Of a DNA stretch of 64,000 nucleotides, positions 1 through 13,500 are shown piece after piece. Position numbers and translations under genes: made by a program. The notes under the pieces are model-generated. The model did not search any database. It was not told where the DNA came from and saw only the letters and a list, made by a program, of their open reading frames with translations. The DNA is from Ypsolopha sequella (Eukaryota; Arthropoda; Insecta; Lepidoptera; Ypsolophidae): assembly GCA_934047225.1 (NCBI GenBank), contig OW203983.1:41970310-42034309 (forward strand). Direction: 5' to 3'. Numbering within the stretch: position 1 is the first letter of the stretch; each line of letters opens with the position of its first letter.

Positions 1-204
1 CCTGCGGGCCGCAGGCCGCAGTGTGAGGCGTAACTTCGTCACGTAAACGTCTTTACTCGCGCAGATGAAGGCAGTCTAAATCTGCTGAAACTGGTCGGCT
101 TTCCCGAACATAATACGTATTGAGGTGAGCCGTTTTTATATAAATAATGAATTATCCTCGAGTCTCATTTAATTCTATAATATTTACAATATGTTGCAAA
201 TGTT
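1..204. other. No recognised feature
   Basis: Starts with a short GC-rich palindromic stretch (gcgggccgcaggccgc) and continues into AT-rich DNA. I see no gene or repeat boundary here. Confidence 0.5.
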
Positions 205-690
205 TAATCAAGAACCAACAACGACAAGTATCAATTTACACTATGATAGGTTAGAGTCAAATATGACCCCAAGCTTTTTAACATTGTCAGCGTATGCAAT
301 AGGAGTGCTGTTGAAAAAGTCTTGCGAAAAAGATCTTTCATTAAGCAGATTGGTCATGTATTTGTTGCCAATTATAATAGCCTGAGACTTTTTCGGGTTC
401 ACTAAAAGTCAGAATGAATCAGCTCATCTCTTAATGTTGTCTAGGTCTTCATTCATGTCAGAAATTGCGGTTTCCGCTTGAGCTACATAAAAGTGACGAT
501 AAAGTTGCAGATCGTTGGCACAAAGATGGTAGTTGCAAGAATGTACTTCGGATATAGAATGAAAAAATATGGAAAAGAGAAGAGGAGAGAGAACGCCACC
601 CTGAGGAATACAGGCAGAAAGTGGACACCACTCCAAGGTAACCTCGTCCGAGCTTATCATTATATACCAATAAATTTGTATCAAATATTA
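205..690 (-). pseudogene. Non-LTR retrotransposon reverse transcriptase fragment
   Basis: Read on the minus strand, the stretch near 684-424 contains IPQGGVLSPLLFSIF, the usual PQG..LSPLLF block of LINE reverse transcriptases, followed by CANDLQLY in place of the catalytic F/YADD block. Beyond a frame change, 420-215 reads LVNPKKSQAIIIG and VKKLGVIFDSNLS, the motifs that follow the palm domain in CR1/Jockey-type elements. Frames are broken by indels and a stop, and neither the endonuclease nor the rest of the RT is present. It is a dead, truncated copy lying beyond the 3' end of the serine-protease homologue gene. The clade is not resolved. Confidence 0.7.
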
Positions 691-761
691 GTAGTGAAAA
701 GAACCCCGAGGTGCGAAAAAACTAATATCAAAAATGAGTGGCCCGAGTCAGTTAAGAGGAT

Positions 762-1012
762 GGCATACCCTAGCAACTTCTTTTATTACCCGTCCAGCAC
801 AATAAGTCTAATGGCAAAGACTTTATTTGCTTTTCATAGAGCCGATTATATGTTGGCTCTTTGGCCTCTTTTTCTTGGACGCGTAATACTAGTGATCACG
901 CAGCGAAACAACAAATTGGTGTGTTTTTAGCTAATACTGAAATATTTTGTAGGGAAAAAAATATTGAATTTAGGTGATATACCTTCATATTTCTATTACC
1001 TATTTTATGAAA
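762..1012. repeat. Dispersed repeat, copy 1 of 2 in the window
   Basis: About 250 bp that recurs in the same orientation at 6476-6735. Shared landmarks are ggcata.cctagcaact, atggcaaagactttatt, and tttttagctaat.ctgaaatattttgtagg. No coding content is recognised. Probably the end region of an interspersed transposon. Confidence 0.75.
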
Positions 1013-1117
1013 AAAAAATCAAGTTTGAAGCGAACGTTTGAAAACAAAAAAAAAAGAGGGTGCAAAAAAATTTTTTTAGTACATTGTTTATACGTAAGAT
1101 CCCTAGAGAAAATATTA

Positions 1118-1225
1118 ATAAACCAAATATATTTTTTTCAATACAAGGAGAGTCCGAATTTCTTCAAACGAATCCTAGATAGCCTGGAGTTGGTCATGCT
1201 CTAGGCTCAGGTACAGTCTTAAGGT
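1118..1225. repeat. Short dispersed repeat (pair with 8139-8240)
   Basis: Shares aaggagagtcc..atttctt and a following ..ct.ggcttaagg-like end with 8139-8240 in the same orientation. Copies are clearly diverged. Function unknown. Confidence 0.55.
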
Positions 1226-1251
1226 CAGTCTGTGAATAATAATAATTAAAA

Positions 1252-1257
1252 TTTATT
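1252..1257 (-). promoter_or_regulatory. Candidate poly(A) signal of the protease-homologue gene
   Basis: AATAAA on the minus strand about 70 bp past the stop codon at 1327-1329. Its position fits a 3' processing signal for the upstream terminal exon. Confidence 0.5.
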
Positions 1258-1326
1258 ACTATTATTGTACGTAATAAGGGTTTTAATTTCTGGTTAGCTC
1301 CTAGAAAATACTTAACTGATGAAATC

Positions 1327-1500
1327 TTACTTAGGTCCATTTAAAATGCAGTCCAAGAACCCGCTAGTACAAAAGGTGCTGGTGTGCAGGAAGGGCCCCT
1401 GACATTTGTTTTCAGCATCGAGAAGAAATGCTGATTGAACGCCAAGCAAAACGTCTTTCTTGTCGCTTGTAAAGCCAATGAGGGGACCTCCGTGGTCATT
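1327..1500 (-). CDS. Protease homologue, last exon (NDHGGPL loop to stop)
   Basis: Acceptor CATTTCAG ends at 1501. 57 codons then TAA (1327-1329). Starts exactly with NDHGGPLIGF, the active-site loop with His in place of the catalytic Ser. It ends CTSGFLDCILNGPK. Two Cys pairs consistent with S1 disulphides are visible. Confidence 0.88.
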   Translation of the reverse strand, partial: NDHGGPLIGFTSDKKDVLLGVQSAFLLDAENKCQGPFLHTSTFCTSGFLDCILNGPK

Positions 1501-4500
1501 CTGAAATGACGATGTATACTATTGGTTGGATAATGACAACTTTTTATAATGAAACAACATGGTCGTCACTACAGCGAGGAAATAAAAATATTTTTTATTC
1601 ACTTTACCAACTAACATTTTACACACTGACCTGACCAAGCTAAACTTCGCTTCTGCTCAAACGCTTTTGTTTTTTAATTGTCTATCCTGCTCCAATCAAC
1701 TGCAGCGCACGCAAAACTTCGATAATCCTTAGTATATCTGTCGCTGTCGCAGGTAAATTGTCAAAGCCGTGAAATTATAATTTCACTAGTGAAATTGTGG
1801 CAACTTTGTGTCTAATAGTGATACGACAGCAATGAAAGTTATATCATTTTAAAGGGCATAAAATGGTGTATTTGAGACATCATACGTTTTTATGTACATA
1901 AAAAGTGACAATTGTCTTAAATAAATTTAACCGACTTCCCTATCTCAGCTCATGAAGTAAGTGTCTAAAGTGACAGAAATATCAAAGATGAAAGAAATCC
2001 ATCCGTCCTCATCCATCAGCCTAGTTCGTCCACTGCTGGACATTGCCTTTCCAGGACTTTGCCACTCCCGGCGGTCATCCTGGAAGAATTGCCCACACTC
2101 CCACACGCTGGGCAGGCGGGTTGGTGAGCGCGGTGCCGGAACCCTCGCACCAGTGACGCCGCTGCCCTTCAACAGCCTGTTCCATATAAGGCCCGGCTAT
2201 TCGGGATGGATATACCGCCATCCATCGGGCCCAGGCATGGTGGGCCTCCTGGTTATTTGCCTGTGAGCTGTCCTCTTACTCTCCCTCGAATTACTTCGAG
2301 GGGGTCTCCAAGTAAGATGGTGGTATCTCCACATTCGAGCCCGGCATCAGCTCTACCACCTGATAGATGAAAGAAATATCCAAAGTCAACGATATGTCAT
2401 TGTCAAAAGTGACAGTTGGTTTAAATGTCACACATTGAAAGTTAAAATTTTCAACGGATTTTCCTATTTCCTCGCATTATATGGCGAGAAAATTAGTGTC
2501 AAAAGTGACATAAATGTCAAAGATGAGAGTAATATCAAAAGTCAACGATATTTTAACGTTAAAAGTGACAGATGTCTCAAATGTGATTTATTTGTCAGCG
2601 TTGGATATATATATTTTTTTACTATCTCAGCTTTTATGGTGAGGAATCGGAGGATGTATCAAAAGTAACAGATTTGTCAAGTAACAGATAACTCTAAAGT
2701 GACAGATGTGTCAAAAGTGATAGATTTCTAAAGTGACACTGTCAAAAGGTACAGCATGCCAAAAGTGACAGATATGTCAAAAGTGACAGATGTGTCAAAA
2801 GTGACAGATGTGTAAAATTTAAAAAGTGTCAGATCCATTTTTGATCTAGGCAGACATTAATTTACTCTCTAAAAAACTCCGAAATACGACATAGATCACC
2901 TTTTACATGGTAAGGCATCTGTCATTTCAACATATCTATAACTTGTGACACATTTGCTACTTATGACATATCGGTCATTTCTAACATCTGCCACTTTTAA
3001 GACATATGTCACTTTTCGATATTCAATCTAACTCTATGCTTAATTTCAAGTTTCAACTGGAAGTGGTCTGGATTTTACATGATTAAGTGATAATAACAGT
3101 GCCTTTTGTAAGTCAATATCCCAAGTACTGTTAAATGGGACCGTACATGCACGCAAAATTGCAACTTTGTAGGGCTAACAGAATTTGAGTTATGGGGTGT
3201 CGAAAGTAGCTCGAAATGGTTCGTGTCATATGGCTGCTGGTGCGCCAGCCTTTTCTTTTTCGGACACGGCCCTGGACACGCTGTCACTTATCTAGATATA
3301 ATAATCACAGAATAACACTGAAAGTTGAATTACTGAGAGCCTAAATACCGAGAAATAATGATCATGGGGGCGTGGCGATTGCGAAAGCTTGAGGCCGAAA
3401 AATGTTTCGTATTTATTTCGGTGAAATAAGTGAGAGGAAATGTGGAGACATCTAAACACGACCAGTTAGAGCATTAAGGCAAATCTGATCTGGATACTAG
3501 TATGAACTTTATATCGACTCGACATTGATTCGATAAATAAAAATTCATTGCAATAAGGGTTACATTTTGGAATTTATCGATTTTATCTGTCATATTTATC
3601 TAAGCGACGCGTACGTGCTCGCATAGCTTATCAGAGACTGGGAGTATAATTCGATCAAGTCTCTTATTTACTTACCTGACAAAATCCATACCTCCTTGTA
3701 TGTATATTGCCCATGCCGCGCAAGCTTCGTAATCCTCTTTTATGGGGAAAATAGTCGCACGGGTCTATTTCCTGAGAAAATCAACAAATATCGTAACAAA
3801 ACGGTCAAAATAAAATAAAATGGTGATTTATTTAAATTTTGTTTGCTTAGAAAAGAAACTGGTAATGGATGAACAAAGAAAAATGCAGACGAACCCAAAT
3901 TTTACACCCAAAGAGTGTTAATTTACTCGAACTTTTAGATACTTATAGAATATACCGGGTATATACCTATATATATATATATATATATGATAGAACCGCC
4001 GATTTGAAACTCCGGCCTAGGGCTTTAATATAGAGTATCTTGAGCAAGCGTACAAAAACCTATGAGATAGCTGCCTAACCATAATGTAGTATTCATATTC
4101 ATATTAATATTCATTTATTCAGTAAATTACATCGTCAATATACAGTAAATACTTCAAGGTACATGTTTTGAAGTAAGTACAATTTAAATTAATAATAAAA
4201 TGGTATTTTACTATTACGCTGTTATTGATAATATAACAAAAATATCAAATTACAAATAGGTATGTCACATTTTTAAAAATTAAATTATTATGTCAAATAA
4301 ATTCAGGTAACGATCCAAATATAATATGTCAAATAGATTCAGGTAAAAAACAATAAATAGTGTTTGTGTTTACTCATCAAGGAACTCACTCACAGTGAAG
4401 TAGCTAGTCAGGAATCACGGACTTGTAGCTTAAAGGTCCGTATAAGGTTAGATTGAGCACTTCATTTTGCATCAATCAGAACTGAACTTAAAGGTCCGTA

Positions 4501-7500
4501 TAAGGTTAGATTAGATTGAGCACTTCATTTTGCATCAATCAGAACTGAACTTCACGACGTTTCTTTCTAGTTTAAAATCTCTCAGCCGCGGCTGCTACGA
4601 CCACCAAGAAACACGCACTCAAGTAAAAGTCGGCTTCGAGATGAAATTATTAAAATATTCTTAGATGTTTAAACGAGGGTATTGTTCACTTATTTTAAAT
4701 ACATTTCAAGGCTGTATAATTTAAAACACTTTAACACTTGAAAAACATGAAATTTAGAGGTAACTTCGTAATTTTTTCTATCGAGCAAACTTAAAGCTTT
4801 TTCGTTTTTTCCAAAATGTTTAGATCAGCCCTACAGTATACTATCTATATTATTTTTAGTAAACCGATTGACCAAGTTACACAATGTGAAATTGTTATTT
4901 AAAGTTGTGCATCTTACCTTATACGGACCCTTAAGCGTAAAGATTTTTGAGGTTCCGTACCCATAGGGTGATAAACGGGACCCTATTACCTCCGCTGTTC
5001 GATTCAGTCGTAATATGGACACATTAAAATTTGTGTTCGTTCTACGTGTTTTGGAAGATATGTTAAACTATGGTTCCATATTTGCAACGATAAGGCTCAC
5101 CGCTCATCACGACGTTGGGACGTAATAATCGTCTGTAAAACGTGGGTGTCTGAGATGATTCCGAAAATGGACTGTGAAATGCAAGTGACACAGTCCATAC
5201 TCATACCTTTGACATCCCCTCGAGGATTATGGTCGTGACGATAATCAGCAGTATTATTTGAAATTTGCATTGTTTGACATATATTCACCAAACCTATGAT
5301 ATTGTTCGGTGTAACAGAGCATTTTCTTAACCTTCTATTTTCTGACTTATCCGTCTTAAATTAGAGTTAAGAACGTTGCAAGCGGGCCTTAGTTACAAAA
5401 TTTATTATCTAGGCAACAGCTTCCGCCAGACCATGCAACACCAACTTACCCCCGGCTTAAGCTTTCTTTTCCCTCTCCTAGTACAACCTTCCGGCCCTAT
5501 ATATGGCCTTTTGCTTTTAGGGTTTCCTTCACTGTCCAACTCCCCAGCTCCGAATGTACAGATCATGTAACTATCAATCATGGACTCCATGTCGTTTTTC
5601 CATTGATCTTTACAAACGGATTTCTCCACGATCTTTACGGGGGAATATTGAAGTAATTTTTGATTCAGGTCTCTCGAGTCAGAAGGCTGTTAAACATTAT
5701 AATCATAATAAGATTTTCAATATGTAGGCATGTTTGCATATAATACTCGTAGGTACCTTAGATAAATAGATACTAAATTATTATTAAAGAACGGTTCGTC
5801 GTCTTCCCAAGAACGACCTTGCCTGGAAAATGCCGAAATTGTATCGGTGAAACAGTTGGCATATAGTCAACATACGTGAGTGTAAAACTGTTCTTTAATA
5901 TTAACAAGCTTTTGCCTTCGGCTTCGCCTGCTTGGTACAAAAGTTTCCAGATCCCCGAGGAGGTTTTTTTTATTATATGGGGAGTTAAAGGTCATAATAT
6001 ATTATGGAGTCGCGTGTATGTAGGGATGGGAAGAATGTTGTTCTGTATGCGGTCTGCTGCGTGTCGATGTTTATTCATCAGTTTGTGTATTGGTTCTTGG
6101 TTTCACCAACATAGGCAGTGACGGCATTATAGTAGGTAAATGCAGTTGCTGGTTTTGGATGATGTATTAGGGTGTGTTTTGTACGATTTTGTTGTGTGAT
6201 ATGTCTAGGTCTCGGTCTCGGCCTTTATTCCAGCTAGTCCATGAAGGGCTGCAATGCTGACCGCGCGGTATAGGCTTGGAGCTGCACTTTTGGCCATCAT
6301 AAAGCAACGCAGTCATCATTACAGACCGCAACAGTAATGTACTATTCTTGGATTTTGCGGCCATATTTAAAATGAAGTAAAAAAACATACGCATGACAGA
6401 GATAGCTCGCTGTTTATTACCTCTTTAAAATTACTCTAATAACTTGAAAAACACCACATACAAGAATTTCTTATTGGCATATCCTAGCAACTTTTTATTA
6501 CCTGTCGAGAACAAAAAGTTCAATGGCAAAGACTTTATTAGCTTTTGATAGAGGCGATTATGTGTTGACTTATTAGCATATTTGTCTTCAATGGGTCATA
6601 CCAATGTTCACGCAACGAAACATCAAATTGGAGGGTTTTTAGCTAATCCTGAAATATTTTGTAGGCATAAGAATATTGAACTTAAGTAGATTGACTTCAT
6701 ATTTCTATTACATATTTTATAAAAAAAAAAACAAGTCGATCTCTTAACCGCGTTCTTCTGCGGAAATTTCAAAAAACCAAAAAGGATAAAAATTGGAGGT
6801 TATATATTTTTTTTAGACAAATGTATATATACATATATATATATATAAGATATATATATATATCTTAAAACATTGCTTTAAGTCCGTTGACTTAAGGACC
6901 ATTTCTCCGTCAGACGACTCTTGGCGTTACATTTTAGCTTCATTCAAACTTTCTGAAGTTAATGTAATGGAAAGGTTACAGTGGTATAAGAGAATATATT
7001 TGTAAATAAACATTTTCACATGCGTCTGTCACGCACCAAGTTAGGACATCAAGTAAAAGTCAACAGTTTGTTTTACAGAAGTGACAATACTAACCGTTCG
7101 TATGTGGAATACAATTTAGTCGTTTAGGTACCAAATTTAATTTTGTATTCTATTGTATTTTATCGTATTGTTATATAAAGAATATATTTATTTTAATGGA
7201 TATTGATATTGAAGATGAGTTTTTTTTCTTGTTCGGACGGTTCTGATGGATTTCCAAGTGACTATAGTGTTTCGTCTTTGCACGATCTTCTCGAGTGTAC
7301 ATATTCTGCTTATTCAAAATATTTCAACGTCGTGCATATTAACGCTCAAAGCCAGGAAGCACATTATCTATATCTTCTCTCGACATTTGAGAACAATTCC
7401 AACATCCACGCTGTTCTTGTATCAAAAACAATAGGAGATCAATGTATACACAAGGTGAAATTTAATCAACGGCCCAAATTCAGACTGGAGACTCTGTTAA

Positions 7501-10500
7501 TGATCAGAAACAAGGTTCTATGATCCTTTTTTTTCGAAATAATAAAAAAAGATATTGTTCCTATACGAACTGGACTAGTTCAAATACAATCCTGGTATAG
7601 GCAGCACGAGAGCAAAAATTTTTTTTTACTTAGTTCACCTGGAGAGTCGTCAAACATTGTTCCTGATCACTAACCCAGTCTCCAGTATGAATTCGGGCGG
7701 TTTATTGAATTTCACCTTATACGTATGTATAATAGGAGATCTTTTAGAAAAACTTTTCGTTTTGAAGATCGTTTGCCGAAAAACGTTTGGTAGTAGAAAA
7801 TGGACGTTCGTACCCCGAATTACCCAGTTTAAAATAATCACCTAATACTACTTTTTTTAAAAATAAAGGCTTGATTATTATTTCTCCAAATGAAATCTTT
7901 ATTACTCCAAATGTATATTATTAAATTGTAAGCTGCTTACTAGCAAAGTCGCTGACCACTTTAGTTTTTGATATTGTTGAACACTAAAATAGTCATAATA
8001 CGATAGAACCACTGTGCACGCGTCAATGTGTGCGTTAGCGCGCCAGCCAGCCAGCCACTCTGTGTGTAAATTTGATATGATTAAATATGATTTGTTGATT
8101 CTCCGAACGGCACCGGCACCGGGAGAATCAACGAATCATATATATCGTTTTCAATTTAAGGAGAGTCCTTATTTCTTTCAAAGATCCCTCGTAAGTCTGG
8201 CGTTGTTCGTGTTCTAGGGTCAGGTCCATCCTTAAGGAGCTTACATCATCTGATAAATTTTATACAATAAAATAAGATTGCTCACAGAGGGAAACGATAA
8301 GAGTTCAACCGATCTCTATCGGAGGAAGACCTCTATTCAAAGAGATATAAAAGGGAGAAATCGGAATCAGTGTGGACGCTCTTCTGATTAATAATTACCC
8401 AAAAGAGCTCGCAAAAGCCTCATAATACAAAAAAGTGAAAACTGAAATCATTACTTTGATAAGATTCAATTGTAGTTTTTTTTTCATGATATTGGATATA
8501 AAGATTAACTTCTTAATTTACTACGTAAACTTGATTTGATGTGCCTTACTTTCAAAAATCTGCAGAAATGTTTGTTTTCTTATATCAATAAAACCTCCCA
8601 CTTCAAGGTCACACTTGCCTCTCAGGGTTTTGCAGATACGCCAACTTCAACAGCCTGTTGATTTCGGCCCCTTGACTGGCCCAAACACTCTGGGGATTAA
8701 AGTGAGGGTGCTTACTTTAAAAGCCAGAGTGATTTGGCCAAGTACCTGGCCGAAATCAACAGGCTTTTTGGAGAAAGCGGGTTTGATAGTTTCGTTTTGA
8801 CCTTTGGAGAGAGCATTGTGGATTTTGTCTATGGTTGTTGCAAATGCGGTGGCCGCGGAGTGGAAATGAATATGCTATTGACTTTGTAATGTGTGCGGGA
8901 TGGCAGCTATTGAAGTCCAAAAATATTACAGTTTGTTGGTTTAAAAAATTGGTTTAATGTGTACAGCGGTGTGGATGTGGTTGTTTCGGTCAATGGAAAG
9001 ATCTACGTCTACGATGGTAATTTTGTCAACTAATATGATGTGGGAGAAATTCAATGAGCTGCAGTCGTTTAGAAAGTCAATTTAGAAATTGGTTCAGTGA
9101 TTTCCTGTTGTGCAATCAGACCATGAAAATATCATCGATAAATCTCTTCCAAATAGGAGGTTCCTAGGACATAAAGTGGGTTTCTATGCACGACGTGAAA
9201 GTTTTCCCATTGCTTGAATCCACCCTGTTCCCGATGGCTGTACTTTTTGTTTCATGATAGAATTTATGGTCAAAACTGAAGAAGTTTGTATTTTAGTACT
9301 TATAATTTCCGAAAGTTTAATAATAAAGTTTATAGCACACCGTGCGCAAAATGACCACTTTACGCACGCTGCGCGTGCGTAAAGTCGGCATTTTCCGCAC
9401 TTGTGCTATAAAAAATTATACGAAACTCGTGCGAGAAACTTTTTCTCGACTCGTGTGATTGCTCACACTCGTCACAAAACGTTTCATCGCTCTCGTATCG
9501 TAATGTACTATTGTGGATGGTTGATGCGGTAATGGGTTGTCTTTTAGAGCAATGTGCAGAGATGAGAGGCCAACGTTCGTTAGGAATAATTGTATGGAGA
9601 GAGACGAAATCAGACCGGTAGATATTTGGGTAGACGGGACCAGCTGATATTTTGTATTTAAATGTAGTCAGTTGTATGGAGTGAATGGTTTCGAGGAAGT
9701 GTTTTGTATCTTTTAAATGTATGGTGGAATGGTTTTTATGAGTGAATGAAGGTGAAAATCAACAAATGCGGATGTTTTCGGTTAGTGCGTTGTATGATGC
9801 TGTTGTATGATACAATTGGCTGTTCTTTTTTTTTAAATTTTGTGTGATACTTACATTTTTGGAACATAATTTTTTACCATTGTTACACTAACAAAATACG
9901 ATGAACTTAGAACTTTGTGACTGTACCTCTGTTGACCTATATATGTATATGAGATAGGTATACTTTACCTTTCGGAAATACTCCGCATGCCCCCACCCAA
10001 AAACCACAGCGCTTACTCCCGGAGCTTCTTGGGCCCTGTCTGTTGTGTAGTCAATCTCATCTGGAGCATAGCTGCATCCGTTTTCGACATAGGTATCATC
10101 GTTGTAGTCATATGGAGACTCAACTTCTACCACCGCGATGTCCATTTTTGCCCATCTTTTTACATCTTCGTAGTTAAATGTGTAAGCTTTAATTAAAATT
10201 AAATAACACTTTGAATGAGTTGGTCTATTATTAACAGACTAGCTGTTGCCCACGACTTCGCCCGCTTTGAAGAAGATAATACGAGTATAGTGTAATCCCT
10301 TGGGAACTCCGCAGTAAAAAGTATTCCAGATTTTAAGGTGGATAATAAGTTATCGAACAGTGATCTCCCTCCCTTCTTTCTTTGTAATCCATGTCTCACA
10401 GCTGAGGATCGTACAGTGGTAACCGCATCAAAACCCCTCTAGTAGTTTTTGCGTGATGCATGAAAAACCGACAAAACTCCGATTTTTTTTTGTTCTGTTT

Positions 10501-13500
10501 CCTACACCGAATTCTTTTTTTGGATATCATCAATGTACAGACAGACAGCTCTTTTCTTGTACATTTTTTAATAGCGTTTAATATACTTAGATTTACAATT
10601 TTCAGTTGTTATTATATAGCTCTTTTCCTCAAAGAAGGTAATACCACCTGTTATACAATTGCTGCAACTAATTTCGCATTAAATCTTTTTATTTACCGAA
10701 ATAGATGACAGTATTTAAACGAAATAATTAAATATTTATTTATGCGCGTTCGAATAATGAACAGCGCGCTTCTGTTGATTTTTTCATGTATTATAATTTT
10801 ATACGCTACTAATTCTAACCAAAGTTTTCTTATTTTTAGGGTTCCGTAGTACTTAAAAAGTACAAAAGGAATCTTATGGTGAGACTCCGTTGTCTGTCCG
10901 TCCGTCCGTCCGTCCGTCCGTCCGTATGTCACAGCACTTTAGCACCGTTAAAGATAAATACATGAAAATAAAAAAAAGATAAATACATGAAAATTTGGCA
11001 CAAAAATAGCATTAATTTGCCCACATATTAAGGCGATTATCCCGGACAAAATGTGAAATTCGACATTTTAGAATTTCGAAGACGCTGCATCCTGCCGCTT
11101 TAGGAAATTGCAGCTCTGCATAAACATACGTTGATCCTTATTCTAAGACCCCTTGGAATTCGTTTTTACATAATTTATCATTTAAAGCTATAATAAGCTT
11201 CACGCGTTACTACAAAGTCATAAAAATAAGAAACTGTTTATCATCAGTTTCTCACCAAATACGGGCTAAAATGCAGAAGACATCACATATTCAGGTATGG
11301 TTCAAAGAAGTAAAGATACCTATGAGATTCTTTTTTACTCAATTTGCTTTAGAAGGAAAAAGCTTGAAAATATTTAAAAGCGATTGCAAAAAAAAATACC
11401 AAAACAAGATCTAACGATTTTGATTATTGCTTTTAAAATTAATCAGGCGCTTAGAGTCAAACGACAAGCTCCCGTCACGCAAAAATAAAAAAATAAAATG
11501 TCTTTATTTCGGGCAATGAAAAACCCATAGAAAGTGGAAAGAAAATTTTGGCTAATATCAGGTGTTTTTGTGGTAGTGTAGTGCATTTGACGATTCAGAT
11601 TTTGTATAATATTGTGAACTAGTGGTGTGTTGTGTATAGTAATGTAAATATTCCCTTTTGTTTTGTTTTTGTGCAATAAGTGTAAGTGTAATGTATAGGT
11701 TAGGTTAGTTTGCTGTATCATTTATTAAATAAATTAACATTGTAGAAGACAATAATAAATGGTAAATAATGGGTAATAAAAGAATAATAAAGTACTACGG
11801 TTCTGGTAAAGCCAAGCGAGTTTACCAAAATAAAGGTCGACGACTCCTCGGTCTCAAGTAGGCACAGAGCATAAAATATAATCTTTACGTCAATGATAAT
11901 ATAGTATATGAATTCGAGGTAAAAGAAATACAAATTGTTAAGTTAATATTTTATATGTATATTATTAAAATATTATAGCTTTCATAGAAATTTAGGTGTC
12001 AGTAATGAATGACCATTCTGACAAAGAAAATATATATGTCCTACTGAGAAGATAAGATAATTTAAATCAAGAAAGGGTAATGAGGGAGTACCTAAGTATC
12101 TAGCTGCTGAATTTTCATTCAGTAAAATATAAATCAATGCTTGATAACAGAACTATTGAAACGTTAGAGGCTTTAATGATTATTTAGAATAATTTGTTTG
12201 TTTTTTAGCTTTCAAAGAAAATTGAGTGTCAGTAACGACCATCCTGACAAAGAAAACATAAATATCATACTGAGTGGACAAGATAACGTTGTGCCGTTCA
12301 GGGTCAAGGTCATTGTACTGCCAGAAGGACAAGTCAAATTTTCATACAAAATACGTACTGCCAGCAGGACAATATATTGATTTTGTCAGGACGTTTCGCA
12401 CAAAAAACGAATCCTTCCGGAAGAGCTACAAATAAATTTAAATATCTGCCTAACTTTGCCCGTTCAATTAGTCTTACTAAACAACCAATCAACCCAAATT
12501 TAGGATTTATTTAGGTATATAACATGTGTTAATTTTCGCTCTAATTTGTGATTCTTTCGCTAAACTCATAAACTAAACATGAAAATCAGAGGTGCGATTG
12601 TGTAAGAAAATAGTCATGAAATCGTATTCATTTGATAGCTTAAAACTTATCTATCATTTCACTTGTCAAACGGCCAATTCGAATTGTCTATGGTATTCAT
12701 AGATGCTTTACGATTTGTATCGTTATTTTAGACAATGAGTGAATGATTTGTTAAGATTGACAGATAATTGGCATTGTCTAAGATTTTTTAGTTCATCGCT
12801 AATGTCAAGTGATTGCGGCGACTTGTGGTCTATGACAATCGTTTAACGGTAAGTGTTTTTGAATATTTTGGAATAAAATTAGGTAAAACAATTTTTATTC
12901 TACCATTAAAATCAATAAATGATGTTCAATTAATTAAAATTGTGGTGCTTTTTAGTCAAAACCCTTGGCTTTGGCACTGAAATAAGAATTGTTTTTTATA
13001 TGAACACAGTTTGGGGTTATATTTTTGTAGGAAAGATATTATGAAAAGGTTTAGGGCAGTTCGGCCACAGAATAAAATATTTTTCTTACTTTTTAGGGTT
13101 CCGTACCCAAAGGGTAACCAACGGGACCCTATTACTTAGACTCCGCTGTCCGTCTGTCTGTCCGTCTGTCAACAGGCTGTATCTCATGAACCGTGATAGT
13201 AAGACAGTTGAAATTTTCACAGATGATGTATTTATGTTGCCGCTATAACAACAAATACTAAAAAACTGAATGAAATAAATATTTAAGGGGGCTCCGATAC
13301 AACAGACATGTTTTTTTGCCGTTTTTATATATAATGGTACGGAACCCTTCGTGCGCGAGTCCGATTCGTACTTGGCTGGTTTTTATATTTTGGTTCGGTT
13401 GCTATCTCGTCATACTAATATAATAAATAAATATACTATAAAATAAAACACCGACCGATTCAAAAATATCTTGCAGTTGCAGTTGACTTGACACTTGAAT

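Noticed and set aside
3352..3400. Plus-strand text reading NDHGGVAIAKA, like the protease-homologue active-site loop
   Set aside because: Wrong strand, no acceptor in phase, quickly hits a stop. The real loop exon was found at 1327-1500.
10693..10932. Frame reading GRTDGRTDGQT
   Set aside because: Translation of the (GTCC)n microsatellite.
11443..11721. 92-codon minus-strand frame rich in His/Thr/Asn
   Set aside because: Low-complexity translation over a retroelement tail and AT-rich DNA; no motif or splice support.
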